Source: an uncultured Eubacteriales bacterium | GTDB taxonomy: Bacteria > Bacillota > Clostridia > Oscillospirales > CAG-382 | Reading direction: 5' to 3' | Length of the DNA stretch: 64,000 nucleotides | Assembly: GCA_934444645.1 (NCBI GenBank) | Contig: CAKSCV010000003.1 | Location: 1-64,000 of the forward strand | Shown: piece by piece, positions 31,617 through 39,930 of the stretch | Layout: each line of letters opens with the position of its first letter | How positions within the stretch are numbered: the first letter of the stretch is position 1 | Notes under the pieces: generated by a model | Seen by the model: the letters and a program-made list of their open reading frames with translations, nothing else | Database searches by the model: none | Told to the model about the DNA's origin: nothing | Position numbers and translations under genes: made by a program

Positions 31617-32546
31617 TTATCGCACATCCAAAATTTTTCGTTTGGCGGCAATGACTTCCTCGATAAAACGGTTATCGATTGCAGTCAGCTTGTAGTCATC
31701 CCGATGAATGAGGACATCGCGGTGCATTTTCGGGCTTTCGGCCGGAATCTGTACCAAATGGTATTTCTTCAATAGATCCTCCGGCACGGGAGATACCCAC
31801 ATAAAGGTGTCGGGAACGCTTTCGAGAAGCCGGAACTGACTGCCGCGTTCGAAAACAAAGATGTGCTTGTCCACATATTCCGAAAGCTCAGCCTTGCGCG
31901 CATCGATGAGCGGCAGGGAAGGGACATACGGATCGGCGTGGCTGATTTCGATATACGGAACGAGATCCTTCGGCGAAATGTACTTCTTGGCGGCAAGCGG
32001 CGATTTGTCGGAAACCAGCAGCACATAGGAAAACTCGCAAAGCAGGCGGCTTGTTAAGCTTTTTTCGGTGAATTTTTGCTCGAAATACGGTTCATAGACA
32101 CTCTGATAGCGCACGATGCCGAGATTGTATTCTTCTTTGGCGACATTGCTGATGGTACGCATGGAATTGGTTTCCTTATAGAAAATATCGCACGGCGTAC
32201 CGGTATCGATATGCTTTGCAAATTCGGCAAAAGCAAACGCAATGTAGCTGGCACGCGGCACACACGCCGAAAAGCGCTGTTTTTTGGTGCGGGCGTTTTT
32301 GTACAGATCTTCAATTTCATCCACTTCGCGAATGATGCGTCTTGCGTATTGCAAAAATTCTTCTCCGTCGGGTGTGACGGAAATGCCTTTGGTGGTGCGG
32401 TCAAAAATCACAATGCCGAGTGATTCTTCCAATTCCTTGATGGCGCGGCTTAGATTGGGCTGTCCCATATACAGATTTTCCGCCGCCTTGCTGATGGAGT
32501 TGGTTTTTGCCACTTCGACGGCGTATTTTAAGTGCAGAATGTTCAC
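31617..32546 (-). CDS. LysR-family transcriptional regulator
   Basis: A 309-residue regulator with an N-terminal winged helix (residues 3-62, SISKAAENLYMGQPNLSRAI) and a two-lobed periplasmic-binding-like effector domain. The start is a GTG at 32546 after AAAGGAGTGG. It reads toward adhE on the same strand and ends 55 bp before the adhE promoter region, so adhE or the upstream glucosidase could be targets. The effector is unknown. Confidence 0.92.
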   Translation of the reverse strand: MNILHLKYAVEVAKTNSISKAAENLYMGQPNLSRAIKELEESLGIVIFDRTTKGISVTPDGEEFLQYARRIIREVDEIEDLYKNARTKKQRFSACVPRASYIAFAFAEFAKHIDTGTPCDIFYKETNSMRTISNVAKEEYNLGIVRYQSVYEPYFEQKFTEKSLTSRLLCEFSYVLLVSDKSPLAAKKYISPKDLVPYIEISHADPYVPSLPLIDARKAELSEYVDKHIFVFERGSQFRLLESVPDTFMWVSPVPEDLLKKYHLVQIPAESPKMHRDVLIHRDDYKLTAIDNRFIEEVIAAKRKILDVR

Positions 32547-32604
32547 GCGTCCACTCCTTTCTTTCTCCAGTATCTGCCGGTTGTGTGTATCCTATTCGCA
32601 GCGC

Positions 32605-34767
32605 CTAACGGAGGACGTTTATTTCCGTCATGGCGACGTCAAGGCTGTTTTTGCCGGTATAGATCTCAAATACGCCCGGTTCGACGTCAAACACGCCGTC
32701 CGCGCCATAATAGCCGAGCTCGTCAAACCCGAGTTCAAACGTAACCGCCACGGTTTCGCCTTTGCGGAGGAACACCTTTTCGAAGCCGCAAAGCTCACGG
32801 AGCGGACGCGTCATGCGCGAAAGCTTGTCGTGCAGATAGCATTCGACCACTTCTTTTCCGTCGCGGTCGCCGATGTTGGTCACCTTGACGGTCACGCGGA
32901 ATTTCGCGCCGTTTTTGAGGTCGTCGTACCGGATTTCGGAAACGTCGGTAACCGGCTTTGCGTAGTCAAACGTGGTATAGCTAAGTCCATAGCCGAACGG
33001 ATAGAGCGGCGAACCGTAGCAATCCTCATAGCTGTGAATGGAATACGTGTCATTGTAGTAATAATCGTTGACCGGACGGCCTGCGCCTTGAAAATTGTAG
33101 TAAAGCGGCACTTGACCGGTCACACGCGGGAAGGTGATGGCGGTTTTGCCGGACGGGCAGGCGTTTCCGAAAAGCAGGTCGGCAACGGCCGGGCCGATGG
33201 CGTTTCCGCTCTGCCATGCATATAAAATCGCGTCAAAATACGGTTCCACGCTCTGAAGTGCAAGCGGTCTGCCGCAGGCAAACACGCCGACCACCTTTTT
33301 GCCGGACAGGCGCGCCGCTTTGGCGAGTGTTTTGCATTCTTCGGATAAGTCCAAATCGGACACGCTTCTGGCTTCACCCGAAACGGCACGGCTTTCGCCG
33401 AGCGCGAGAACAATTACGTCGTGGCGGCGCATTTCGCGTTCGGCCTCAAGCGGAATGAGCGAGGAAACGTATTTCACGTTTTCGCCTGCTTTTTCCATGG
33501 CATCTTTTATCGTGACCGTCCATTCAGACTTGGCAAGCGTCCAACAGCCCATCACATTTTTCTGATCCTCGGCAAACGGGCCGGTCAAGCAAACATCGGC
33601 ACTCTTATCAAGCGGCAGCACGCCGTTGTTTTTGAGAAGCACGGCACATTCGGTGGCAATTTCCTTTTCCAACCGCATATGTGCGTCGTAATCCACCGGG
33701 ATATCCTCGATATACGGATGCTCGAAAAGACCGACCATGTATTTGATGCGCAGAATGCGGCGTACCGATTGGTCTAAATATTCCATCGGCACTTTGCCCT
33801 CGGCGACTAACTCCTCCAAATGATCAATATAGCAGTTATCCACCATGTCCATGTCAAGACCGGCGTTGAACGCAAGCCTTGCGCATTCCTTGCCGTCCGC
33901 GGCAACGCCTTGGTTGACCATCTGATAGATGGAGCCCCAGTCGCTGACAATGTAGCCCTTGAAGCCAAGCTCGTCGCGCAAGAGGTCGGTGAGCAGATAG
34001 CGGCTGGAGGTGGTCGGCTGGCCGCTGATTTCGTTGAACGAGGACATGACCGTCGAAACGCCGGCCTTTACGGCTTCGCGGAAGGGCGGCAGATACAGGT
34101 TGCGGAGCGTGTAGTCGGAAATTTCGGTGCGGTTGTAATCGCGGCCGCCCTCCGATGCGCCATAGCCGATATAGTGCTTGGCACAGGCGGCGATTTTTCC
34201 GGGCTTTGCCATTTCCTCCGGCGTATGCCCTTGGAAGCCGCGGACAGCTGCCGCAGCACATTTCCCATCCAAATACGGGTCTTCGCCAGCGCCCTCCACC
34301 ACGCGTCCCCAACGCGGATCATGCGCAATGTCCATCATGGGTGCAAACGACCAGTGTATGCCTTCGGACGCAGCCTCACGCCCGGCGGCGGCAAACGCCT
34401 TTTCCACCAAATCCGGATTGAAGGTCGAGGCGCAGGCAAGCGGCAGCGGAAAGCCGGTGTTGTGTCCGTGGATAATGTCCTTGCCGTTGATGACCGGAAT
34501 GCCGTGCGGTGATTCCTCGACGGCAATGCGCTGCAGCTCGTCTAACATCTCCGTTTTGGTGCTGTAACTGCTGTGACCGGCATAGGCATCACCGGCCAAA
34601 ATCAGCGATCCCACCTCGCCGCGGCGGATTTTCTCTTTAATGGCTTCAATATCGCCGATGAGGGCGATCTGCGTTACCTGACCGACCTTCTCGCGAAGCG
34701 TCATTTTTTGAAGCAGCGCTTCGACCTTTTCGGCGATTTTGACTTCATAGTCCTTTGCCTTGCTCAC
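32605..34767 (-). CDS. Beta-glucosidase, glycoside hydrolase family 3
   Basis: Retaining exo-beta-glucosidase (or xylosidase) of 720 residues, BglX-type. The N-terminal barrel contains KHYIGYG and the nucleophile Asp in GYIVSDWGS. A (alpha/beta)6 sandwich domain with VLLKNNGVLPL follows, then a C-terminal fibronectin-III-like domain (KVTNIGDRDGKEVVECYLHD). There is no signal peptide, so it probably hydrolyses imported oligosaccharides. The start is GTG 34767, because AAAGGAGA lies 7 bp before it; an upstream extension lacks such a site. It lies downstream of a broken GH43 gene and likely used its promoter. Confidence 0.94.
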   Translation of the reverse strand: MSKAKDYEVKIAEKVEALLQKMTLREKVGQVTQIALIGDIEAIKEKIRRGEVGSLILAGDAYAGHSSYSTKTEMLDELQRIAVEESPHGIPVINGKDIIHGHNTGFPLPLACASTFNPDLVEKAFAAAGREAASEGIHWSFAPMMDIAHDPRWGRVVEGAGEDPYLDGKCAAAAVRGFQGHTPEEMAKPGKIAACAKHYIGYGASEGGRDYNRTEISDYTLRNLYLPPFREAVKAGVSTVMSSFNEISGQPTTSSRYLLTDLLRDELGFKGYIVSDWGSIYQMVNQGVAADGKECARLAFNAGLDMDMVDNCYIDHLEELVAEGKVPMEYLDQSVRRILRIKYMVGLFEHPYIEDIPVDYDAHMRLEKEIATECAVLLKNNGVLPLDKSADVCLTGPFAEDQKNVMGCWTLAKSEWTVTIKDAMEKAGENVKYVSSLIPLEAEREMRRHDVIVLALGESRAVSGEARSVSDLDLSEECKTLAKAARLSGKKVVGVFACGRPLALQSVEPYFDAILYAWQSGNAIGPAVADLLFGNACPSGKTAITFPRVTGQVPLYYNFQGAGRPVNDYYYNDTYSIHSYEDCYGSPLYPFGYGLSYTTFDYAKPVTDVSEIRYDDLKNGAKFRVTVKVTNIGDRDGKEVVECYLHDKLSRMTRPLRELCGFEKVFLRKGETVAVTFELGFDELGYYGADGVFDVEPGVFEIYTGKNSLDVAMTEINVLR

Positions 34768-34818
34768 GGGTATTCTCCTTTGTGCTGTCTTATATTGTTT
34801 GCCTTGCGGCATTCTCGG

Positions 34819-35140
34819 TTATGCTTCACAAACAAGTGTGCCGTTCTGTTCTTTAACCGGTACAAATATCACTTTTTCCGGCTGTTTACAGAAGCCCGGA
34901 TCGTTTGGCGAATGAACCGACAAATATAAAGTGCCGTCAAAAGCCTTAAAAATCATGCCGTGTCCGCCGTCAAGCCTTCCTCGTTTTGTTGATATATAAG
35001 TCCCATACGCAGTCTGACCGGTTTTCGGCGTTGATTCCCGAGCCGTAGGCATAATATACGCCGTTTTCCGCTAAAATAAAGGGAGCTCTCAAATGCTCGA
35101 TGCCGTTTTGCGGGATCTTTTTCTGTTTTCTCCTTCAATA
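34819..35140 (-). pseudogene. GH43-family glycosidase remnant, deleted and frameshifted
   Basis: Two pieces of a family 43 enzyme survive in different frames. The 5' piece (minus strand, about 35116 to 34985) reads GIEHLRAPFILAENGVYYAY, like the conserved start of GH43. The 3' piece (34819 to about 34990) reads GGHGMIFKAFDGTLYLSVHS and ends FVPVKEQNGTLVC, like the conserved end. The catalytic middle of over 200 residues is gone, the join is out of frame, and no start codon fits. It marks loss of an arabinosidase or xylosidase next to the GH3 gene. Confidence 0.72.
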
Positions 35141-35167
35141 CGCAAGCCTTTTCTCTCTCTGTGTTCA

Positions 35168-35196
35168 ATTATAGCATGACTTTGAAAATTTAACAA
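35168..35196 (-). promoter_or_regulatory. Promoter of the GH43 remnant and GH3 gene
   Basis: On the minus strand, TTGTTA (35191-35196) and TATAAT (35168-35173) with a 17-bp spacer. It probably still drives the GH3 gene. Confidence 0.7.
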
Positions 35197-35278
35197 GAGT
35201 CAAATTTCGTCATCCGGCAAAAAAACCGATAAATTTAATAATTTTTATTGCTTATTTTGTAAACTGCGCGATATTCTC

Positions 35279-35307
35279 TTGACAAACGGCCAAAACCTTT
35301 TTATAAT
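35279..35307 (+). promoter_or_regulatory. Promoter of the aromatic amino acid operon
   Basis: A perfect TTGACA (35279-35284) and TATAAT (35302-35307) with a 17-bp spacer. A bulged hairpin (35318-35341) starts a few bases after the expected transcription start and may protect the 5' end. Confidence 0.93.
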
Positions 35308-35368
35308 AGAGCCAACATTTCCGAACGCAAACGTTCCGGAACAACAAAAACGAAAGGAAGTAAAAGCC

Positions 35369-35476
35369 ATGAGCCGTTTGAACAAAGCAAACCTTTCAAA
35401 CAAAAATTATTTTGGTTTTTACTTTTTTGGCTTTGCTTATTACTTTGGCAAGGCCTTTCGTCGTTGTGCTTGTTAG
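35369..35476 (+). CDS. Phe/Tyr-rich leader peptide of the aromatic operon attenuator
   Basis: A 35-codon reading frame with ribosome site AAAGGAAG (35354-35361). Residues 14-30 read YFGFYFFGFAYYFGKAF: seven Phe and four Tyr in 17 residues, and no Trp. The downstream operon makes phenylalanine and tyrosine but has no trp genes, which matches. A stalled ribosome on these codons, when charged tRNA-Phe or tRNA-Tyr is short, would cover the first arm of the leader RNA fold. The peptide has no expected function of its own. The frame ends in TAG at 35474-35476, 32 bases before the terminator stem. Confidence 0.9.
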   Translation: MSRLNKANLSNKNYFGFYFFGFAYYFGKAFRRCAC

Positions 35477-35515
35477 TAGGGAGTCGTTTTGAACAAGGTA
35501 CATTCACGGAAGGCC
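35429..35515 (+). promoter_or_regulatory. Attenuator switch: alternative leader RNA pairings
   Basis: Three mutually exclusive pairings are visible. Arm 1 GGCTTTGC (35429-35436) pairs with GCAAGGCC (35448-35455). The overlapping arm 2 GGCCTTTCGT (35452-35461) instead pairs with ACGGAAGGCC (35506-35515), an antiterminator of 10 pairs with one G-U. That arm 3 contains the 5' side of the terminator stem. Ribosome stalling on the Phe/Tyr codons would mask arm 1, favour 2:3 and allow readthrough. Confidence 0.82.
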
Positions 35516-35546
35516 GTAGTTGATACAAACTGCGGTCTTCTTTTTT
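35509..35546 (+). terminator. Attenuator terminator before the aromatic operon
   Basis: GAAGGCCGTAGTT pairs with AACTGCGGTCTTC over 13 bp (two G-U pairs) around a 6-base loop, followed by TTTTTT. It lies 62 bp before the DAHP synthase start. Confidence 0.93.
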
Positions 35547-35607
35547 GTGTATCGCCATCTGTTTCCGCCAAATAAACGAATCAACGAAAAATCAAGGAGA
35601 AAGAATT

Positions 35608-36618
35608 ATGGTCATTATCTTAAAAAACAACTGCGATAAAATGCAGCTCGATCGCTTAACCGCTTGGCTTGACGAAATGAGCATCAAGCCGCAATTCACA
35701 CACGGTATCGGACAAACCATCATGGGGCTTGTCGGCGACACCTCCAAAATCGATATCGATATGCTCCGCGCACTCGATATTGTCGAGGATGTCAAGCGCA
35801 TCGCCGAGCCTTACAAAAAGGCCAACCGCAAGTTCCATCCCGAAGATACCATCATCACACTTGAGAACGGTGCCAAAATCGGCGGCGGCAGTCTGATGGT
35901 CATGGCAGGACCTTGCTCGATTGAATCGGAGGAACAGCTCTGCACCATCGCCGAAGCCGTCAAAAAGAGCGGTGCGACGGTGCTGCGCGGCGGCGCGTTC
36001 AAGCCGAGAACCTCGCCGTATGCGTTCCAGGGAATGCGTGAGGACGGCTTGAAGTTACTCATCAAGGCAAAGCAAAAGGTCGGCATTCCGGTGGTTACCG
36101 AAATCATGGATTACGAGCATCTGCCGCTGTTCGAAGATGTGGATATCATCCAGGTCGGTGCGCGCAATATGCAGAATTTCGAATTGTTAAAGCACCTTGG
36201 CAAGACCAACAAGCCGATTTTATTAAAACGCGGCCTTGCCAATACGCTTGAGGAATTGCTCATGAGTGCCGAATACATCATGTCCGAAGGCAACGAACGC
36301 GTCATTCTCTGCGAACGCGGCATCCGCACCTTTGAAACGGCAACACGCAATACACTCGATATTTCCGCTGTTCCGATGTTGCGCTCCATGACGCACCTGC
36401 CGGTCGTGGTCGATCCCAGCCATGCCACCGGCAAGAGTATGCTTGTGCCGTCCATGGCGCTTGCCGGTGTGATTGCCGGTGCGGACGGCCTTATCATCGA
36501 GGTTCACAACAATCCGTCCAAGGCTCTTTGCGACGGCGCACAGTCGCTGACCCCGGCACAGTTCGACGACCTTGAAAACCGCATTTCGCAAATCAAGGCT
36601 TTCGCCTACCGTCCTTAA
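35608..36618 (+). CDS. aroF: 3-deoxy-7-phosphoheptulonate synthase (DAHP synthase)
   Basis: Condenses phosphoenolpyruvate and erythrose 4-phosphate, the entry step of the shikimate pathway. 336 residues of the type I-beta class: an N-terminal ferredoxin-like regulatory domain (1-70, as in Thermotoga DAHPS) joined to the barrel. Barrel motifs: VMAGPCSIES with metal Cys, RGGAFKPRTSPYAFQG, VGARNMQN, LLKRG, and VVDPSHATGK. In Thermotoga that extra domain mediates inhibition by Tyr and Phe, so feedback control is likely on top of attenuation. AAGGAGA precedes ATG 35608. First enzyme gene of the operon. Confidence 0.96.
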   Translation: MVIILKNNCDKMQLDRLTAWLDEMSIKPQFTHGIGQTIMGLVGDTSKIDIDMLRALDIVEDVKRIAEPYKKANRKFHPEDTIITLENGAKIGGGSLMVMAGPCSIESEEQLCTIAEAVKKSGATVLRGGAFKPRTSPYAFQGMREDGLKLLIKAKQKVGIPVVTEIMDYEHLPLFEDVDIIQVGARNMQNFELLKHLGKTNKPILLKRGLANTLEELLMSAEYIMSEGNERVILCERGIRTFETATRNTLDISAVPMLRSMTHLPVVVDPSHATGKSMLVPSMALAGVIAGADGLIIEVHNNPSKALCDGAQSLTPAQFDDLENRISQIKAFAYRP

Positions 36619-36660
36619 AGCAAAAAACATTCCACAACTTTTGCGAAAGGACGAAAACGT

Positions 36661-37494
36661 ATGAAAATCGCGATTATCGGACTCGGACTCATCGGCGGCA
36701 GCCTTGCCAAAGCCTTCAAAGCCTATACGGACAACCGGGTCTACGGCTGTGATGCCGATGCCGCCACGCTTGCGTATGCCAAGCTTTCGGAAACGGTCGA
36801 TGAACCGTTAACCGATGAAATTCTGCCCGAATGCGACCTGGTGATTGTCGCACTCTATCCGAATGCTACCATCCGGGTCTTATCCGAAAAAGCACCGCTT
36901 ATCAAAAAAGGCGCATTGGTCATCGATACCTGCGGCACCAAACGCAAGGTCTGTGCGGCATGCTTTGCGCTTGCCGAAACGTACGGCTTTACGTTTGTCG
37001 GCGGTCATCCCATGGCCGGCATCCAGTTTTCCGGCATCAAATATTCGCGTGCCGATCTGTTTAAGGGCGCATCCATGATCCTTGTGCCGCCGCATTTGGA
37101 TGATATGGCGTTCTTGACCGGTATGAAAACGCTTTTTCTGCCGCTTGGCTTTTCGAAAGTGGTGCTTACAACTCCCGAAAAGCACGATGAGATCATCGCC
37201 TTCACCTCCCAGCTTGCGCATATTGTTTCAAGCGCGTATATCAAAAGCGATACCGCAAAGCTTCATCACGGCTTTTCCGCCGGGTCGTACAAGGACATGA
37301 CGCGCGTCGCGACCTTGAACGACACCATGTGGACCGAGCTGTTTCTTGAAAACCGCGACAATCTGCTGCATGAAATTGACAACATCGTTTCGGCTTTGAC
37401 CGATTTCCGTGCTGCTCTTGCGGCGGATGACGGCGAAAAGCTGTCAGCACTCTTGCGAGAGGGCACACAAGACAAAAGCCGCATCGACGGTTAG
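36661..37494 (+). CDS. tyrA: Prephenate dehydrogenase
   Basis: NAD(P)-dependent oxidative decarboxylation of prephenate to 4-hydroxyphenylpyruvate, the tyrosine branch. 277 residues: dinucleotide-binding GLGLIGGSLAKA at 7-18, GGHPMAGIQFSGIKYS with the catalytic His near residue 117, and a helical dimerisation domain. No ACT domain is present, so tyrosine feedback at this enzyme is less likely. AAAGGAC precedes the ATG. It lies 42 bp after the DAHP synthase gene. Confidence 0.94.
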   Translation: MKIAIIGLGLIGGSLAKAFKAYTDNRVYGCDADAATLAYAKLSETVDEPLTDEILPECDLVIVALYPNATIRVLSEKAPLIKKGALVIDTCGTKRKVCAACFALAETYGFTFVGGHPMAGIQFSGIKYSRADLFKGASMILVPPHLDDMAFLTGMKTLFLPLGFSKVVLTTPEKHDEIIAFTSQLAHIVSSAYIKSDTAKLHHGFSAGSYKDMTRVATLNDTMWTELFLENRDNLLHEIDNIVSALTDFRAALAADDGEKLSALLREGTQDKSRIDG

Positions 37495-37521
37495 CTCATA
37501 ATAAATTAGGTAGGAAAAATC

Positions 37522-38580
37522 ATGACAATCATTCCTGTTGCAACGCATACGCCGTATGACGTTCTCATCGGCGAAAACCTTCTGCCGTCGGTCGGCGCCT
37601 ATACCGCCCAAGTCAAACAGCCGTGCCGCGTGCTGATCCTTTCGGATGACCGGGTGTTTCCGCTGTACGGCGAAACCGTCAAAACAAGCTTTGAAAACGC
37701 CGGCTTTTCGGCAAGCACCTATGTGTTTCCGCACGGTGAAGCCTCAAAAACATTAACGACCTTCGGAAGCATTCTTGAATGTGCCGCCGGAGAACGCCTG
37801 ACGCGCACCGATTTGATTGCAGCACTCGGCGGCGGCGTTGTTGGGGATGTTGCGGGCTTTGCGGCAGCGTGTTACCTGCGCGGCATCGATTTCGTGCAGA
37901 TCCCGACCAGCCTGCTTGCAGCGGTCGATTCGTCGGTCGGCGGCAAAACGGCGGTGGATTTAGACGCCGGAAAAAATCTTGCCGGTGCTTTTCACGAACC
38001 GATTCGCGTGCTTTGTGACACAAACGTCTTTGCAACGCTCGATGCGCGTGAAAGAGCCTGCGGCATGGGTGAAGTCGTCAAATACGGACTGATGAACGAC
38101 CGTGCCTTTTTCGAAACGCTCGAAACGGGCGTTCCCGATGCCGAAGAGCTGGTGCGCCGCTGCGTGAACAACAAACGGCAGATCGTCGAACACGACGAAT
38201 TCGAACACGGCGAACGAAAGCTGCTCAATCTCGGGCATACGTTCGGCCATGCCGTGGAAAAACACAGCGGCTTTGCACTCAGTCACGGCGCGGCGGTGGC
38301 AATCGGTATGCACATGATCTGCCGCGTCAGCGAAGAGATCGGGCTTGCCGAAGAGCCGCTCTGCGCGCGTCTTGATGCGCTTCTTGAAAAATACGGCTTG
38401 CCGACGGCGTATGCCATCGCGCCGGAAGAATTAGCCGCCTTTGCCCGCGGCGACAAAAAGACCGCCGGGGATACGATCACACTGGTTTTGCCGGTTCGTA
38501 TCGGCACGTGTGTCTTAAAGAAAATGCCGCTTGCCGAATTTGAAGCCTTGGCGGCCTTTGCCTGCCGTCCGTCCTACTAA
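37522..38580 (+). CDS. aroB: 3-dehydroquinate synthase
   Basis: Converts DAHP to 3-dehydroquinate using catalytic NAD+ and a divalent metal. 352 residues. NAD-site GGGVVGDVAGFAAACYLRG (about 105-123), QIPTSLLAAVDSSVGGKTAV, and metal ligands in LLNLGHTFGHAVE (His pair) with an upstream Glu. Normal length. It starts 27 bp after tyrA with ribosome site TAGGA. Confidence 0.96.
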   Translation: MTIIPVATHTPYDVLIGENLLPSVGAYTAQVKQPCRVLILSDDRVFPLYGETVKTSFENAGFSASTYVFPHGEASKTLTTFGSILECAAGERLTRTDLIAALGGGVVGDVAGFAAACYLRGIDFVQIPTSLLAAVDSSVGGKTAVDLDAGKNLAGAFHEPIRVLCDTNVFATLDARERACGMGEVVKYGLMNDRAFFETLETGVPDAEELVRRCVNNKRQIVEHDEFEHGERKLLNLGHTFGHAVEKHSGFALSHGAAVAIGMHMICRVSEEIGLAEEPLCARLDALLEKYGLPTAYAIAPEELAAFARGDKKTAGDTITLVLPVRIGTCVLKKMPLAEFEALAAFACRPSY

Positions 38581-38598
38581 ACCACGGAGTTGATTCTT

Positions 38599-39930
38599 AT
38601 GCCGATTGACGTACAAAAAGCACTTCCCAAAATCGTAACCCTGCCGCCTGTTGTTCTTGACGGCTCGCTTGACGCGATTTCCTCCAAATCCGATTTACAT
38701 CGTCTGATTCTCTGTGCCGCTCTTTCGCCGAAACCGACGCGTATTCGCTATCATGCCGCGCTTTCGGAGGATATCCGGGCAACTATTGAGGTGCTTTGCG
38801 CACTCGGCGCGGAAATTTTCGAAGAGCCTGTCGATTCGTCGGGCGTCGGAATGATCACGGTCACAAGGCCGCTCGACGCGGAAACGGCCGTACGCGCCGC
38901 AACGCTCGATTGCGGCGAAAGCGGCTCGACGGCGCGGTTTATTCTGCCGCTTGCGGCACTTTACGGCAAAGATGTGACGATCACCGGAAGCGGCAAGCTG
39001 CCGGAACGCCCGTTTGAAGATCTATGCGTCACGCTTGAACGCATGGGTGCACGGTTTTCTTCGCACGCGCTTCCCATTCGGGTGGAGCAGACCATGAAGC
39101 CGCACGGCTATTTTGAGATCTGCGGCAACGTCAGCTCACAGTATATCACCGGCCTTTTGTTTATTCTGCCGTTATGCAAGGCTGACGGCATTCGGTTGAC
39201 CACACCGCTTGCTTCGGCAGGCTATGTGGAATTGACGGCCGATGCGCTTCGCTGCTACGGTGTTGCCGTCGAATGGAAGGAGAACGAGCTGCGCACGACC
39301 GGCAGCTATACCTCGCCGTTCGAAATCATCGACGCCCAAGGCGATTGGTCAAACGCGGCCTTTTGGCTTGCGGCGGCAAACGGGAATCACAAAATCACGC
39401 TGCGCGGGCTTTGCCTGTCCTCGCAGCCGGACAGAGCGGTTGTATCGCTGCTTTCCAAAATGGGAATGCACATCGAAACGCACGGCGATACGGTTTCCGC
39501 TTATGCGCCCGAACGCACGAACAGTATTTCCTTTGATGCAAGCGGCATTCCCGATTTGGTGCCGATCTTAAGCGTTCGCGCCGCCGTCAGCAAGGGAAAA
39601 ACCGTTATTTCCGGCACACACCGCCTGCGCTTGAAGGAAAGCGACCGTGTGGAGGCTGTCTGCCGGATGCTTGCCGACCTTGGCGGAAGTGCGACTGCCG
39701 ATGAGGATCATATTTATATCGAAGGGCAGGAAACGCTCCGCGGCGGCTCGGTGAACAGCTTTAACGACCACCGAATTGCCATGAGTGCCGCCATCGCGGC
39801 GGTGTTCTGTGAAAATCCGGTGACGATAACCGGCGCAGATGCCGTTTCAAAATCGTATCCGCAATTTTTTGAGGATCTTAAGAAGCTCGTTTGGAAAGAC
39901 GTATCACCCAAAGCGGAGGGAAACGCATGA
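38599..39930 (+). CDS. aroA: 3-phosphoshikimate 1-carboxyvinyltransferase (EPSP synthase)
   Basis: Transfers enolpyruvate from PEP to shikimate 3-phosphate. 443 residues. The phosphate-binding start SSKSDLHRLIL has His where many enzymes have S-x-x-N-R; the conserved LDCGESGSTARFILPLAA replaces the LxxGNAGT form of class I enzymes, and RLKESDRV is in the second lobe. The start at 38599 follows GGAG at 38586-38589. Its stop overlaps the aroC start (ATGA), so translation is coupled. The GESGSTARF variant is common in Firmicutes; inhibitor sensitivity cannot be judged here. Confidence 0.95.
   Translation: MPIDVQKALPKIVTLPPVVLDGSLDAISSKSDLHRLILCAALSPKPTRIRYHAALSEDIRATIEVLCALGAEIFEEPVDSSGVGMITVTRPLDAETAVRAATLDCGESGSTARFILPLAALYGKDVTITGSGKLPERPFEDLCVTLERMGARFSSHALPIRVEQTMKPHGYFEICGNVSSQYITGLLFILPLCKADGIRLTTPLASAGYVELTADALRCYGVAVEWKENELRTTGSYTSPFEIIDAQGDWSNAAFWLAAANGNHKITLRGLCLSSQPDRAVVSLLSKMGMHIETHGDTVSAYAPERTNSISFDASGIPDLVPILSVRAAVSKGKTVISGTHRLRLKESDRVEAVCRMLADLGGSATADEDHIYIEGQETLRGGSVNSFNDHRIAMSAAIAAVFCENPVTITGADAVSKSYPQFFEDLKKLVWKDVSPKAEGNA

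Noticed and set aside
35279..35607. T-box or tryptophan riboswitch-type control of the aromatic operon
   Set aside because: No T-box antiterminator sequence, specifier stem or Trp codons are seen; the leader peptide with Phe/Tyr codons fits attenuation better.
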